Below are positions 14,301-27,300 of a stretch of 64,000 nt of DNA, piece by piece. The notes under the pieces are model-generated. The model did no database searches. It was not told the origin of the DNA and saw nothing but the letters and a program-made list of their open reading frames with translations. Origin of the DNA: Patagioenas fasciata (Eukaryota > Chordata > Aves > Columbiformes > Columbidae); assembly GCF_037038585.1 (NCBI RefSeq), contig NC_092521.1, positions 48,969,898 through 49,033,897 on the forward strand, in the 5' to 3' direction. Position 1 is the stretch's first letter. Each line of letters opens with the position of its first letter. A program made the translations under genes and the position numbers.

Positions 14301-15478
14301 GTGCGTGGTTTTTCCTTTTAATTTCTGTCAGCCATTCCGGTTAATTAATCCAACATATTTATGCCCGTTATATCTCAATGACAACGCATTCGCAAATGGT
14401 GCGATTCCTACGTGAGAAGTCCTACCACGTTGCTATGCTTATCAGATAAAGAGAAAAGGAAAGGACAAAAAGAGCGTATCGGGTTGGATGTATTTTTAAA
14501 CAAGAGAATTAGTCATTCCTGAGGCTGCAGCAACTGCCTTAGGAGAAAAACGCGATTGTTATATTTTGTATTACTTTCTTTAAAATACCAAAAACATATC
14601 ATGACAAGCTAATTGTAGGTATTCGCTGGACACGTCTGGTTCTATTCAAGGGCTTTATCAGGCAGTTTTGGCCTCACAGACTGGTCTTTTCCACAGAAAT
14701 GTCAGCAAAGCCTCAGAATTAATGGACTGTGAAGTGTTTAGAAACGTACCGCTTCACAAAAGTATACTGCGACGATGTGACACTAATGGGAGGTGACCCA
14801 TGGGTTTATGACAAAATAGCCCACTCTAACAACAGCTACAACAAATTAATACAGCTTCTACACACAGTAGCTTCCAACAAAGCAATATACGGTGGAGTGG
14901 GAGGTGCAGGATAGTGGAATAAGGGAACATTGATCAAGATTACGATTTGTCAATTATTTGGTTATCCCCGGTTTTGTTTTCCTCAAGAGAACGGAGCTGC
15001 AAACTCCCGGCTGAAGAAAAGGAAAAATGCAAAGCTCCATTTCAATTGGATAATTGGAGAAGGAAAGTTAGTAGCATTTGTGAGCAATGTCTCATGAACC
15101 TAAGTGGTAAATGACTGTATTTGCTTACATGATTTTGTTTTCTTTTAATTTTGCTACTTTAAAAAAAAAAATGCAGTGCAACTCCTTCAATCTTTTTGCA
15201 ATTCTGCATGGTTGAACATTTGAAATGAGTTTGCGTATCACCCCCAGGCATTGATTCAGAGTTGATTGGGGCAAAGCAGACTCCATGTGCTTATTTTTAT
15301 ACACGTCATTTGGGAAGTTATATAGCCAAGGGAACAGAAAATGTGTTGCTCCACTGCCAAATTATCACATATCCCTCGATGAAAACGGGAGATGATCCTA
15401 ATCAACAAGTTGTGCGACCTTAGTGCAATGGTAATGTCAGGTCAACTCGGGAAAGTGAAGAGACAGATCTAAATACAA

Positions 15479-15519
15479 ATAAAAAGAAAGAGAGAGACAG
15501 AAAGAAAGAAAGAAAGAAA
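15479..15519. repeat. GAAA/GA microsatellite
   Basis: A run of (AAAG)n and (AG)n units lies just upstream of the first CpG island. It is purine-rich on the + strand and likely length-polymorphic. Confidence 0.8.
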
Positions 15520-15949
15520 CAACAATCCTTATAATTATCATCATCTGCTGCTTTTCCCTCTTCTGGCAAAGAAACACTCCATCCATTTGCAGAAATCGCC
15601 CGCGGAAACGTTACATCAAAACTAATCACAACGATTAAAATCAGCTTTTCTGTGCAAGAGGAGAGTAAAAAGCAAGTTGGAGGCTGGAATGAGACTGTTT
15701 TTTCCACCAAAAAAATCCGAAAAAAATATACACGCTACATATATATATCTATCTATATGCACGTTTCGAAGGAGATCAATTTTATGCCCGTGTGATCAGT
15801 TAATTTAATTTAACTTTTATTTCGGAGATTGATTCAGACTGGAGGTAGAGACATGAGCTAATTGTATCCTGATCCTTGCCTTGAGGGGTTTCAAAGCCCT
15901 GGAGCAACTATTCTCTGTATTTTGCTCTGTCTACCTTAGCCAAGCTATT

Positions 15950-17480
15950 GCATTTCTCTCTGGTGTAGCGAGGAGAGCAGACCGCTGCCGGGAGAGAGAA
16001 ATATCGGAAGTGTGAGTTGGGGGGGGGACAGGGGAGAAAAAAAGGGGGAAAAAAAAAATAGCGACACTTTTTTGCGGCTCCGATGTTCCAGGTAAGGGCT
16101 GCTCGGGATTGTTGTTGTTTGCAGTGGAGGGTGCGGAGGGACTCGGGCGCCGCTCGCTTCCACGCATGTGCCGGGCGCTCGCACCCCGCGCGGGGACGCG
16201 GCGCGGCCGCCTCGCCCGCCGCGCTCCCCCGCGCAACCCGCGCAGCGCCGCGGGGAGGCGGGGAAGTCGGGAGGGAGGGGGCCGCGCAGCGGGCGGGGGG
16301 TCTGGACGGGGGGTTGAGCGCCTCCTTTCCCCACCGCCTCTCCAAGCGGGGGGGACTTAAGGGTGGCGTGTGCGTGGGGGGGATTTAATTCAAATGTATT
16401 TTCGCGTGGGGGGTGCGCGGCTCTCATTGTTCTGCGCCGGGCTGCAGGAGGGGTCCGCCATTGTGTGTGTGTCAGATCGAGGGACCGGGAGGCACCTTCC
16501 CCCCCACTCCCGCGCCACCGTCCCTCCGCGGCGCACCCCCTCCGGAGCCTCCCGGGGCGCCCTTTGTTGCCGGGGCGGCGGAGGGAAGGGCGGTCCCGCG
16601 GCCCTTCCCCCATCACGGCCCGTGGGGCGCGGCGTGGGGGCCGCGGGGCAGCGGCCGCCCTTCCTCCGCGCCGCCTGTCTGCCCGCTGCTCCCGGGGCGC
16701 CGACGGCGGCGGGACGGCGGTTGCTCCCCGTCCCCCCGGGACCGGCCGCCGCTGGACCGGCTGGCGCTGCCCCGTCCCCCGCTGCCCCGTCCCCCGATGT
16801 CCCGACGACGTCCCGGAAGAGAGAGTCGCGTCCGCCGTCTCAAAAACCCAAAAGAAAAAAAAAACAGCCGTTCGCTGCCTGCTTCCAATCAGCGAGATAC
16901 AAGTTTATTGGAGCATGCCCTGCGGGCACCGAGCGTGCTCGGATTGTTCGGGCAAATTAAAAATGGGCGAAACGCTTCTCCCTTCTCAGCGGCGGGGGCT
17001 GCTCGGAGACCTCCCGCTCTTCCCGCCTGGCGGCGGGGGAGGGAAGTGGCAGAAAGCGGCCGGTGCAGCTCAGGCATCGCTCGGTGTGCGGGCGGGGGCG
17101 GGGGGACGGCACCAGGCCAAGTGCGGGCGCTTTGGGGCTGGTGGCTTAAGTGATTATTTTTGTTCTCTGTCACAAGCGCGGTGGTAGAAGGCTTCGCCTG
17201 AAACGCAACTTTCCATCTTAATCTTCCACCGAGAGCCGGGGGCGGCTTAGCGGAGGCGGCCGGGACCGCAAGGGGGACTTGGGGCGGGCGAGCGCACCGG
17301 GAAAACTCTGGGTTGATCCCAGGAACTTGGTGCCTTGTACAGGCCGAGTCCGGAAAAAGAAAACAAAAAGCAGTTTAATTGGTGCCGGTTGGTTTCAGCA
17401 GCGCCCGTGGAAGGATGCTCGACCCGCAGGTCGGAGGCACTTGGTGAAACTTCCCCTCGCCTATTCAAAATGACTGCGGT
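15950..17480 (+). promoter_or_regulatory. KCTD1: CpG island 1, candidate upstream promoter
   Basis: There is a sharp switch from AT-rich flank to very GC/CpG-rich DNA, with two NotI-type GCGGCCGC words (near 16,203 and 16,650) and several GC-box-like runs (for example 'gcgggggcggggggac' near 17,093). CpG islands of this size usually mark vertebrate promoters. A consensus splice donor at its left side (16,092) suggests transcription on the + strand, toward the KCTD1 long exon 35 kb away. Assignment to KCTD1 is inference. It could instead drive a non-coding RNA or a minus-strand transcript. Long open frames inside the island are GC artefacts. Confidence 0.65.
16083..16091 (+). CDS. KCTD1: Candidate alternative first coding exon (Met-Phe-Gln)
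   Basis: An ATG followed by TTC CAG runs directly into CAG|GTAAGG, a near-ideal U2 splice donor, at 16,091/16,092. The frame is closed upstream by TAG at 16,059-16,061, so any protein from here would start with these three residues. The exon ends in phase 0 after a Gln codon, exactly like the large KCTD1 exon ending at 52,838, so both could splice to the same downstream exon. The known short KCTD1 isoform (about 257 residues, essentially the BTB part) needs such a small first exon. The start context is weak (C at -3). The 5' end of the exon is not determinable. It could be a purely untranslated first exon or belong to another transcript. Confidence 0.4.
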
Positions 17481-18104
17481 GATTTTGGTGTGTTAATTAC
17501 GCCCGAAGCAGCACAGCACAAAATGTTCTAGCACACACTAGAGGTCCCTCTCAGAGCTGTTAGATGATAGGGTGTTTTCAGGTTGTGTTATTCCTTTTTT
17601 TCCTTTTTTTTTTTTTCCGGTTTCACTGTTTGAACATTGACTTTTAATGCAAATATCAGGGCAAAGTTTAATATAAGGGTGAAGAAGGATTTGCGATGTT
17701 TTTGTTTGTGCCCTTGTTTGGACATCAGTGGGTCAGTTAATACAAACATTCCACTGCATTCTAAAGAACGAATGTAAATGGGGTTGATTTCATGGAGTAA
17801 TTTTTGAGTTCTGTTTGAAATATCCTCACAGTATTTTGTTGTTGGGGACAATTTCTTACTTAGTTTTCTCATATGAATCCTGCAATGCAAGTAAACAGTG
17901 TAAAACTTGAATACTGATTACAGGATAAAGCTCTTTTTTTTTTTTTTTTAAGAGAAATATTAAAGCTTGATAAAAAGCCAAGTATTAAGATTATAAGGAA
18001 TCAATGAAACAGATGAGGGCAACTAAAAGTAATTGATCCCCAGCAATTTTCATATCCAGTCCATGTTACAGAACTAACTAGTCCCTCCAATCTCCATGTA
18101 TTAC

Positions 18105-18258
18105 AAGCAGTATTATCACCATTTTACGGATCGAGAAACTGAGAAATAAAAAGAAGGTCACTGACTTGCCTGAAGCCATATAGCAAATAAAAGATAGATC
18201 TGGAATCAGCTAGGACAGATTTAGATCTCTTGCTGATTTGCACTGCTGTAACCACTGA
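18105..18258 (-). mobile_element. MIR-type (CORE) SINE remnant, near full length
   Basis: On the + strand it reads as the reverse complement of MIR. 'ttatcaccattttacggatc' is followed by 'gagaaactgag', 'gtcactgacttgcctgaagc', a 'tctggaatcag' segment and finally 'tgctgtaaccact'. This order matches MIR from its 3' core back to its 5' head. It is diverged but collinear over about 150 bases. Confidence 0.75.
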
Positions 18259-19628
18259 TTTCAGTAGAATTCATCTGGATTTAAGTCAGATTTGGACCTT
18301 GGGTTTTGCTCTGTCCCTTAGAAACACTGCCTTCACCTTAATTCCATTTTTAACATGACTGAATCAGATGCGAGATTTGAGGGGGGGATGTATTTGCTGT
18401 ACATCTAATTTTTAAAAGACAAATTACTGTGAAACTTTAGGACTATGTTTTTTCTCGATTTTTTTTTTCCCCTTACAATTTCATGTGTCACATCAGTGTT
18501 GTTCCGTAGTTGGATTTTGGTATTGCTTTTTTAAATGAACAATTTCCTCGTGTAGTGCAGCTTTTGTTACTGATTTCTGAGAAGTGCTTTTTACTAGATG
18601 TCTCTGAATGAAGCCTTCAGTTACAGGTTGGAACAACCTGAGAGCAAATGATTTTGCATGAAGAAGATTTCCATTCACTGTGGATCTCACTCAGGCAGAA
18701 GTGAAAAATTGCATGACTATCATACACAAAAAAGCCAGCCTTTCCCATGCATAGAGGAAGGGCTGCACGTAGATGACTTCCTCACATAGGCTTTTTATTG
18801 GATTATAAGTTTATGTATGGCGAAAATGTGATGTGAAAGGAAATATTCACTGATCATAACAAATGTGAATATATTATTCAAAGTGGGGTCTTTCACAATT
18901 AACAAAATATCCAATCTGCCCGTCACAGTCAGACAGCATTTCACATGAGCCCAGCTGGGAAGGAACGATAATTTCTGCTTTCTGTATTCCAACTACTTTA
19001 GAAATATTTTCAGGGTACCATAAAGCAGACACAGATGCACAGATTGTCATTATGGTGCTTTACTGTTCATTTATTAATGTGTGCTGGTATATACACACGG
19101 TCACCACTAAACCATGATGTATAAAGTTCCTGCTTTTGTGTAACTAGTCATCAGCTGGATTTAGTAAAATGCTGATTCTTCAGGGAGCTGATGGTCCATC
19201 CATGTTGCCTAGATCCCTGCAACAAGGGTCCAACTCTTATTGTAATGTGTGGGTAAGACATAGGACATGGGTGTAATTAAGAATATTCTCCCCGCCTCAA
19301 TTTTAGCTTATATGTCTCTGAAATAGAAAGCATTCAGAGGGGAATTAGCCCCACAGAGTGTGTGTGGTTTGTTTAAGACCGTGTACTAACCCACTGGCTG
19401 AGCCGAGTTCTAAATGCCAGAATTTTATCCCCCTTTCTCATGTTCTGTGCAGTAAACTGCTGTGCCTCACTTGCAATGTGTGTTCAACTCTTCTCTGGTA
19501 CCAGAGAAAAAATAATGTTCATCAGAAGCAAATTTTAGCAGAGATGCCTGCTGTTACTTATTTTGGATCCTTTTACACAGCTGCAGGAGAGCCAAGTTGG
19601 ATCTTCTTCCAGGAAACAAATTTAGTTA

Positions 19629-19699
19629 GTTGTTGGTTGGTGTGGTGGGGTTTTTTGTTTGGGTTTGTTGTTGGTTTTGGTTTTGTTTTTTTTTTTTTT
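19629..19699. repeat. TG/T-rich low-complexity tract (TTTGG type)
   Basis: Dense GGTTTTGG/GTTTG words end in a poly-T run. The composition is the same as in the tracts at 40.5, 54.2, 57.2 and 63.4 kb, and in the complementary CA-rich tracts at 20.6 and 58.1 kb. Confidence 0.8.
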
Positions 19700-20572
19700 C
19701 TGACAAGCATAATTCTGACTTTAAATGGAATCTCTTCTGTTGGTCTGCATTGCACTCATGTTTTCTTTTTACAGCCTGGGTAGAATTAATCTCTGGTATA
19801 GTGCCATTGACTTCTGTGTTGTTTCACAAAGAATTAATTTGCCTTCCTTTGTTAAAATACAGATTTCTGTTGTCCTACTTTCCACAGAATACAGTGTCAG
19901 GTTTTTTCAGTTTGAAGGAGAAAAATACAAAATGCACATCTTAATTTCAAAGTCATCCAACTTTACTACTTGTGCAGGCAGAGGTATCTCTTCTTTCACT
20001 ACTTCTGTTGTAAATTAAGTTCAACATGTGTATATATTTAGAGGGTGTCTATAGGCGGGAGGAGGGAGTAACTACTATCTTCCTAGCTGATAATACCTTC
20101 AAAAAGAATTTAATGTATGTGAAAGCCATTAGCACATTCCATATTGATGATGTATGTTGTAGCTTTAATAATCTTGGGTTTTCTAAAGTGCATTTTAATC
20201 ACACTTTTGATCCAGAAATCAAGTAAACAACATCCCATATCCAGCTGAACGCAAGTTGATACTGTTGCACGTTCAGTTGGGTTAAGCTCATGTTTATGAA
20301 GTGAGCAGCTCACCTGATAACCTTTCCCTGGTAGCATTTTATCTGACTGGCTGCCCCACTGGCAATGGAAGTTACTGGTTTGATGTGGTTGGCAGGTGAG
20401 CGCAAATGAGGCTTTGCAGGTGGTTTGTGTGCAGCCAAAGTCTATGGGTGAGGGATACAGGCCTTAGAAGTGCTTGCTGGGGCAAAGGACAGCTCATCCT
20501 GACAAATCATTTAGTGGCTTTTATGCGACTGATTTTCCTTGCCCAATGCACTCATGAATAAGAAACACCCTT

Positions 20573-20635
20573 TAAAACAAAAAAAAACAAAAAAAACCCA
20601 ACCAAACAAAACAAGACAAAAAAGCCCAAACCAAG
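20573..20635. repeat. CA/A-rich low-complexity tract (complement of the TTTGG type)
   Basis: AAAACAAAAA and CCAAACAAAAC words; this is the reverse-strand equivalent of the TG-rich tracts listed elsewhere. Confidence 0.8.
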
Positions 20636-23600
20636 ACACTGTGCAGCAAGGTTTGCCCCAAGATGACAGGGAAATGAGTTCCAACTCACCTAGATTAATG
20701 GCATTTTCTGCTTCTGATTCTCGAATGAGACCTTCACAATTGTGGTCATTCCCCCTCAGCCCGCATTTGTGACTCAGTTCTGCCTCAAACCTCAGGCTCA
20801 GTATAGCCATCTATGGGTTTTCTATGTGTTTTCCTTTATTTTCACTGCTGTAATTCGGGATGATTTGCAGGATAACTGACAGATGGGACTGTAACTGTTA
20901 GTGCTCAGGCATGTGCACCCCACTCCTGACACTGTGGCAGTGTGGTTGTCTCTACCAAACAGGCACCTGGTGTGGGGACAAAACTATCTCCGACCGCTGC
21001 AGTAAGATTTGCCAGATCTCACCTGTCATAGCTTTCAGTTCTCACCCAAGAACTGTGAAGCCACATTGTGATTTGGCCAGGCAGAAATGAAGGGAAGCTG
21101 TCGCAGGCAAGGTTATTTCCAGCAGACAGGAGGAAATGTTGACACTTTTGGGCAAGGCATGGGCAAAACTTACTCTAGAGCACGGGGTGCAGCTCTGAGC
21201 ATCCATCCTTGAGAAACGTGAACTTAAGCTGGAACTGCAGCTAGAAGGGTGATCAGGGAATGGAGTATCTGTCTTGTGAAAGGACATGCAAAGAGGCTTG
21301 AATGTCCATGTTAGCAAAGTCTAGTCTGGATCTGACTACTCTACATAAATACACACAGGTAGTAGATCTGAGCGAGAAGTAACTGTTCAAGGTAAATGTC
21401 AATAAACATGTTTGGGCAATAGTTTTCAAGGATGCTTTCTGATGTAATATCTAGAAAATTCATCATTGAAAGTGAGACTTTGAATTTGGTAATACTCTGC
21501 TTTGGACGTGTCTTTAAAACCTGGGCTACTCAGAGAATATTTCCAAAAAAAAGCATGGCCAACCCTTTACCTCACTGACCTTACCTGCACAGTCCCAATA
21601 GGCTATGGTTGACTAAGTTTTTTCATCAACATTTCTGTCAGTGGAGAAAAGGTTTATTTAAAAAAAAAAAAAAAAAAAGGCATTTTAATATATATTAAAA
21701 AAATCTGTCAAAAAGCAATTTGAGATTCTTTTTCAAAACTGAAACCAGACTTTTCTCACACCTGAAAACCACTTTTTATTTTGAATTTTCATTAGATAGA
21801 AATTTGAAAAAGACCATGTGGCAGAAAAATGAAAAGAATAGCCTGAATTTTTCCACAGGAAAAAAAATCCTCGATGTCTGTTTTTATGATCGGTGAAAAT
21901 GTTGCATAAATTTTTGTCAGTGGGAGGAATTTCTAATTTGCCCTTTAGATAGGATCTATCATTTCTTCTCAGTTCCAACTGCAAAGCTATTTCTATCGGT
22001 CTTAATTTTTTCCCAGTTAGACCTTTAATGCCTACAGTTTTCTTCTGATTTATTTAGTGGCATCTGCTTTACTTTCATCATATTTTGTAACAAGGAGAGG
22101 AGAGATTTAATAAGGAAAGATGACCAAAGAACTCTTTTCCCTTTTCCTCACCTTACAAACATTAACTTAAGAACATCCTCTTCATCACTACATGGCAATC
22201 TTTCTGCATGCTAGTTTACTCATATACCCAGCTTATAGGTCCTGGTGGGGAAGGACCGTCTCTCCTGCTGCAGCAGAGCACTGCAGGTATTCAACAACTA
22301 ATTAATAACAGCTCCTGCTCAGTGTTGCCAGAGGAGCAGGAAAAAGAGAGTAGTGGCAGACATCGAGAGCATCTAAATAACTGTTGGAAGCCAAAGTATT
22401 CAGTGGCTTCCAAAGTAGCTCAACGTAAAGGTAAAGTGCTGTTATGAAATAAAAGCAGTTTTATTTCCCTGTGTGAACAGAAGCTTGCAGCAGTATTAGA
22501 TGGAAGAGGAGCTCTGCATACCATGTCATACAAAGGGGGCACAAGCCCATCTGCACCATCACACAGCCATCCAGGGAGGGAGGGACGGGGGATTGCTGTG
22601 GTCCCCAGCCCCAGGGGAAGGAATGAAACTGGGGTCCCTAACTAAAATACTGATTCCTGGCTCCCCAAGGTGTACTGCTTTTTAAATATACCAAGACTCA
22701 CCTAGAGGTTAAGTTGTCCTAAAAGAGATTGATGGTCCATTGACCAGTCTTGAATAATTCAATTAATCATTATCATTTCTGTAGCCCATGATATACCCAT
22801 TATACCACACACTTCTAAACACTGAAGAGAGATAATCTGTGCACTATGAACCACTCACACAAGGTAAACAGACCTTTCTAGCTTGCCATTAACAGGCAAA
22901 TTTGACACCACCTATCTGTAGCAGCCTCTTTAACCTAAAGTAGTGTGGCAAAAGCGAAAAGAGGTTAGAGGTTATTTTACACCTGTATCAGAGGGGGCTT
23001 CACGGGTGATGTCAAGGCAGCTACCAGCTGGTGACTGTAGGTGAAAGCATGAAGACTATTTAATAGGAGAAAAGGAGAAATGAGTGGAGTGGGTGAACAG
23101 AGGAAGGTTAACACCTTGATTATCAAAGGGAGCTCACAGATGGGGGGAACTTAGGGAGAGCCTTGAAGAATGGTGAAAATCGACAAGCACAGCACCAACG
23201 GAGGGATTTAGAGTCAAAAGGGAGAGCTGGACAGTTAAGGCTCCATCCTGTGTAGACAAACAAAAGGCTGATGGATTTACCCTAGGCATCCAAGAGATGG
23301 TCACTGATGAGATCCAGGTGATATCTTACATGGATCTGCAGCTTGGCTTTGGAGAAAGTGAGATAGGGAGGGAAAGAAACAGTGGAGTTTGGAGGTGGCT
23401 GCAAATGTGAGCTGAGGGGAAAAGAACAGGATGGTGCAACCTTCCTTATCCTCCAGCTTTCCCTTACAGTGGCTTCTGTGGTACGAAGACAGCTTGGGAT
23501 TCCTGGAGGCAAAATGAGGACATGATTTTTGCTGTTAGCAGAAAACTGAATTTCTAAGGCTGTTGATGCTGTTTTGAGGAAGAGGCTTCCTGAAAAAAAA

Positions 23601-24211
23601 AAATGTAGGCGGGAGTGTTACTGGTTTGGGGACATACAAGAAAGCAGCTGTGGTTTTTGCTGCACTCAGGCAGGTGAGACTCAGTCAGGAACAAAAATGT
23701 TAGCTCTTTCTCAGGGAAAGAGGTAGTCCTTTCAAGGGAAAACTGTAGTTTTGAAGTATTTTCTTTAGCTCAAAAATCTGTATTTATTACTGGCTACATG
23801 CAATCCTACCTATTTTTCTTAGTCTTCTTGAACTATTTACATACACTTCCTGCAACTGAGAGTTCCATGGGTTGCTTAGAGATAAGCTGGAGAGTGATAT
23901 CCTTATCCGTTTATAAGCTAATGTCTTTTTAAATTCCATTAGGTGCCCTCTTGTTTTATGAAGGGCATCTGATTTCTCCTTCACATCATTCATTATTTTA
24001 TATACCTCAATTCTATCATCTTTTACTGTTTTCTTTTCTAAATGAAATAGTTCTGGTCTTAATCTTTTTGTTTAGAAATACCCCCACATGTCTCTAATCA
24101 TTTTTGTTGCCTCTGGCTATCTATTGTAGCTATCTAGCACTCCCATCATTGCGTCTCACTGGATCTTTTAAAGCTAGTTCCAAAGTCATCAGCGTGAAGG
24201 AGACTGAAGGA

Positions 24212-24335
24212 TGGTCTTGCGGTTAAAGTACATCACCAAGAGTCCAAAAGTTCTGCTTCCAGATCTCCTGCCCTATGACCTTGGGCTAATCATTCAGCAG
24301 TGGAGATCCACAGTTTCCCTTTCACTCCCAGGAAA
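24212..24335 (+). mobile_element. MIR-type (CORE) SINE remnant
   Basis: 'ttgcggttaaagtacatcac', 'agatctcctgccctatgacc' and 'ttgggctaatcattcagcag', then 'cacagtttccctttcac', fall in the same order as the 5' head and core of MIR (…GGTTAAAGCAC…, …GTGACCTTGGGCAAGTCAC…, …CAGTTTCCC…). An old, diverged copy. Confidence 0.65.
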
Positions 24336-27300
24336 CGATATAGTGAAATTTCAAGCAAGATATATCGAGTACTTCTCTATGCCTGGATGGAAATTATTAT
24401 AGAAGCACAGCCATATTAAATGTAGTAGTTTCGATTGTTTTTCCACAAGGCAGCTGCATGTGCACTGAAATTTGTAACTTCTCCCTAACTGTATGGCGCT
24501 TGGCTGTTTTCTGTTTGTTACACTGATATTGGGTTCCAAACAAATTCAATTAAGTCATTTCTCTTTGTTATTTTTTGTGAGCTTCATGTGGAAAGTATGA
24601 GTTACAAACAATTTGGGCCAAACAGACACATGGCTTTCATGCGTCCTTGGGGTCTCGGAAAGCCAGTGTAGTTCTGCTGAAAGTGAAAAACAGAATCAAA
24701 TTCTGACCTTTTACATGTAGGACGTGGCCCATTGCTGGGAGGCACTGAGTACCCCTCACTCCCACTCATACTTCCCACAAGTGGGATCAAGACTAAGGTG
24801 CTGCTGGCTTGTCTCCAGTCTAAATGAACTAATTATCCGCAACCTGTCAAGACTCTCACAAAGGATATAAGACTCACCCATCTGGTTCTCTTCTCTGATG
24901 TTTTCAGCCGGGCCTGACTGCTATATATATCTAGCACCTATATTGCTCTCCAAAAGCCCACTTCAGTTACGGGACTGCCTTGATGAGTCATTTGGTGTCT
25001 CATCGTTTCTGGCACACCTGTGGCACACTGCAGCTGGGTGAGTGCTGCTGTCACAGCCCTATGCTCCAATGGATCTCACAAGCAATGCTTCCCAAATGTC
25101 TCTGCTTGCTGCTAAATGGGCATGTTGTGTCTCAAGCACTGGGATAGGAGATCATTGAGGTGTCTGAACTATAAAACCTAATTTCTAGAATTATCTCGTG
25201 TCACAAAAGGTGCTGAAAGAATACACTTCTTTGATAGGATGCTACTCCAGCAGAACAGCAAAAGCAAGTTGCTTAGATATTTATAGCATAAAACTAACTA
25301 AATTCTAGTTGAAACAGCATTGTTTTGTCTTATTGTTATCCTCCTAGCCCTGTACCTCCTTTTCTGCCTTGATGTCCCTCTTCCCTTTTGCAGGCAGATA
25401 GTCAGCTACTGTTCCCATGAACACACCAGGCGGCACTGCCTGCTCCTTTTGCTGGCTGTCTCAAAACTCTGCGCACATTCCTGCACAAGCCCCAGGAAAT
25501 TCAGTCCTCTTCTGGTCTCTTTAAAAAGAGACCAGCCCTACAAGACTCTCCTGATAACCCCATCATGTCAATAGGCCTGTTTGTGTGGTTAAGGATAACA
25601 TGTGAGGATGCTCAGGGGTGTTGGGGCATCAAGAATCTTTGCAGCTTCAAAAGAGGAAAGGGGTGGTTTGGCCTTTGGTGGGGCTCGGAGGGTTTTGTTT
25701 CCCTTATGCCTTATAGCTGGCATTTTGTCAGAGCCTTCTGCTCACGAGCATTCCCATGACACATGAACATGCTCAAAGAAAAATTTCTTGTGAGAAATCA
25801 GTGGGCTTCATTAAATTTTCAAAGTTAGAGCTGTGATCCTCATTGCCCCTCTCTACGGGCAGCTGGCCCTGCCAGATTCTGATTGCTTATGTGAACATTT
25901 GATAAATCTCACTGTGGACTACGTTTGCTCTTTCACTGAAGCAGTTATCACACACGTTTCCCTAACACTTTAAAATTATGCCTGCCAAACATTTTCTGAT
26001 GTAAAGTTAAAAGTCATCTATTACTGAAGTGATTTTTCAGCCCTTGTGGGCATGTTTTTCTTTTTTTTTTTTTCCTTGTGTAGTTCAGATAGTTTCAAGC
26101 TCTCTTAAACAGGCTGCCAAGGGTCAGTTTCAAAATATATTTGTGTTGTGTTTTGGTTTGTTGTGGTGTTTTTTTTTTTTTTTAATTTTCTGTGCCCTAA
26201 AAATACGTTGATGCTGTTCTTCTCTTTTATGCATCTCCTTTTAAAGCTGAAGTCAAGTGAAAGTAATGTTGCCTTACTGCCAATGCCACAGAAAACTTTA
26301 TATTAAACTGGAGGTTGCTTCTTCCTCTCCCATGAAGGTCTTAGTCCTGAGCCCCATGAAGTTCTCAGTCTTGCGCATACATCAGGAAGGACACTTTTCC
26401 CACTGACTTCAGTTAGCTACAGCCAGATAGTCCCCATACTCCTGTGCTGAAGTCAATGATGCTCTTTCTGAAGTGACCTCTGCTGTGTATGGTGGCACTC
26501 CTGCCTTCTGTGCTCCCGAGATGTCCAAAACATGGATGCGGCTTGAAGGGTGCACAGCTTCCCACCTGGCTACCACGCTGGCTCGCAGGGCAGAGAAGCA
26601 GGTTCTTGCCCAGAGCAGAGCTGGGATGGGACTGGATCAGGCATCCAGATCTGAAACACTCCCAAGTCCCCTCCTCTAAATTGGACCCATGCAGATTTGG
26701 TTGCAACTTTGCAGCCTAGTGATGTGATGTCCTTTATGGTCAGCCTCTGTATGCAAACCCTTTGTTCGTATTCAGAGTCCTGCCTGACCCTTCCCTCATT
26801 TTTCCCCCTTTTCACCTCCTGTATGGATCATACTCCTGCTTTCAGTGTGTGAGCAGAAGGCAAGAGGTCACTTCTTTCCTCCCTTATTCTCTCGATTTCT
26901 CCCCTTCTCAGTGCTCCTGGCATTTCCTCTTTCTCTAGGTTCCAGAGCTGCGTGTGGGTTTTGAAAATGGTTAAAGCAATTTGTCCAACCACGGCAGGGA
27001 GATGCTAAAACGAAGCATGTGTGTCTGTTGGTTTCAAACCAGGATTTTTCTCACTCTTTTCTCAGTTTCTTGTTTAGCAAACATGGTTAAATAGGATCAT
27101 GGTGTAAAAAAATCAAAGCGACTTCTCCCTTCTTGGAGAGTCCCAGCCTCAGTCCCAGTCTCAGTCCACATCCAGCTTTTTTCCAAAACCCTGCTAGTGC
27201 CCTTGAACTTACTGAAGCATGCTACAGCATCAAATGGTCCGACCAATCTGAATTTGTCATTTCCCTTCAAAATGCCTTGGCATGACTTCTATTTGAAATT

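Larger units (their letters stand above)
5847..15478. other. Gene-free AT-rich region upstream of first CpG island
   Basis: Nothing coding is recognisable on either strand. It contains one MIR-type SINE (7,215-7,420) and a 14-bp hairpin (11,345-11,380). From about 12.8 to 15.4 kb there is unusually complex AT-rich sequence with homeodomain-like TAAT cores and a perfect octamer ATGCAAAT at 13,071-13,078. That texture is typical of vertebrate regulatory DNA, but conservation was not testable. Confidence 0.55.
17481..24211. other. Gene-free region, likely first intron of the upstream transcript
   Basis: No coding exon is recognised. It holds a minus-strand MIR remnant (18,105-18,258), a TG-rich tract (19,629-19,699), a CA-rich tract (20,573-20,635) and poly-A/T runs (17,601-17,617; 17,935-17,951; 21,660-21,678). 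If the CpG island at 16 kb drives KCTD1, this is intronic; otherwise it is intergenic. Confidence 0.5.

Noticed and set aside
16363-17187. Long GC-rich open frames (up to 274 codons) inside CpG island 1, both strands
   Set aside because: Composition is Pro/Arg/Gly/Ala-rich in several overlapping frames at once, with no domain or family resemblance. This is expected by chance where GC content suppresses stop codons.
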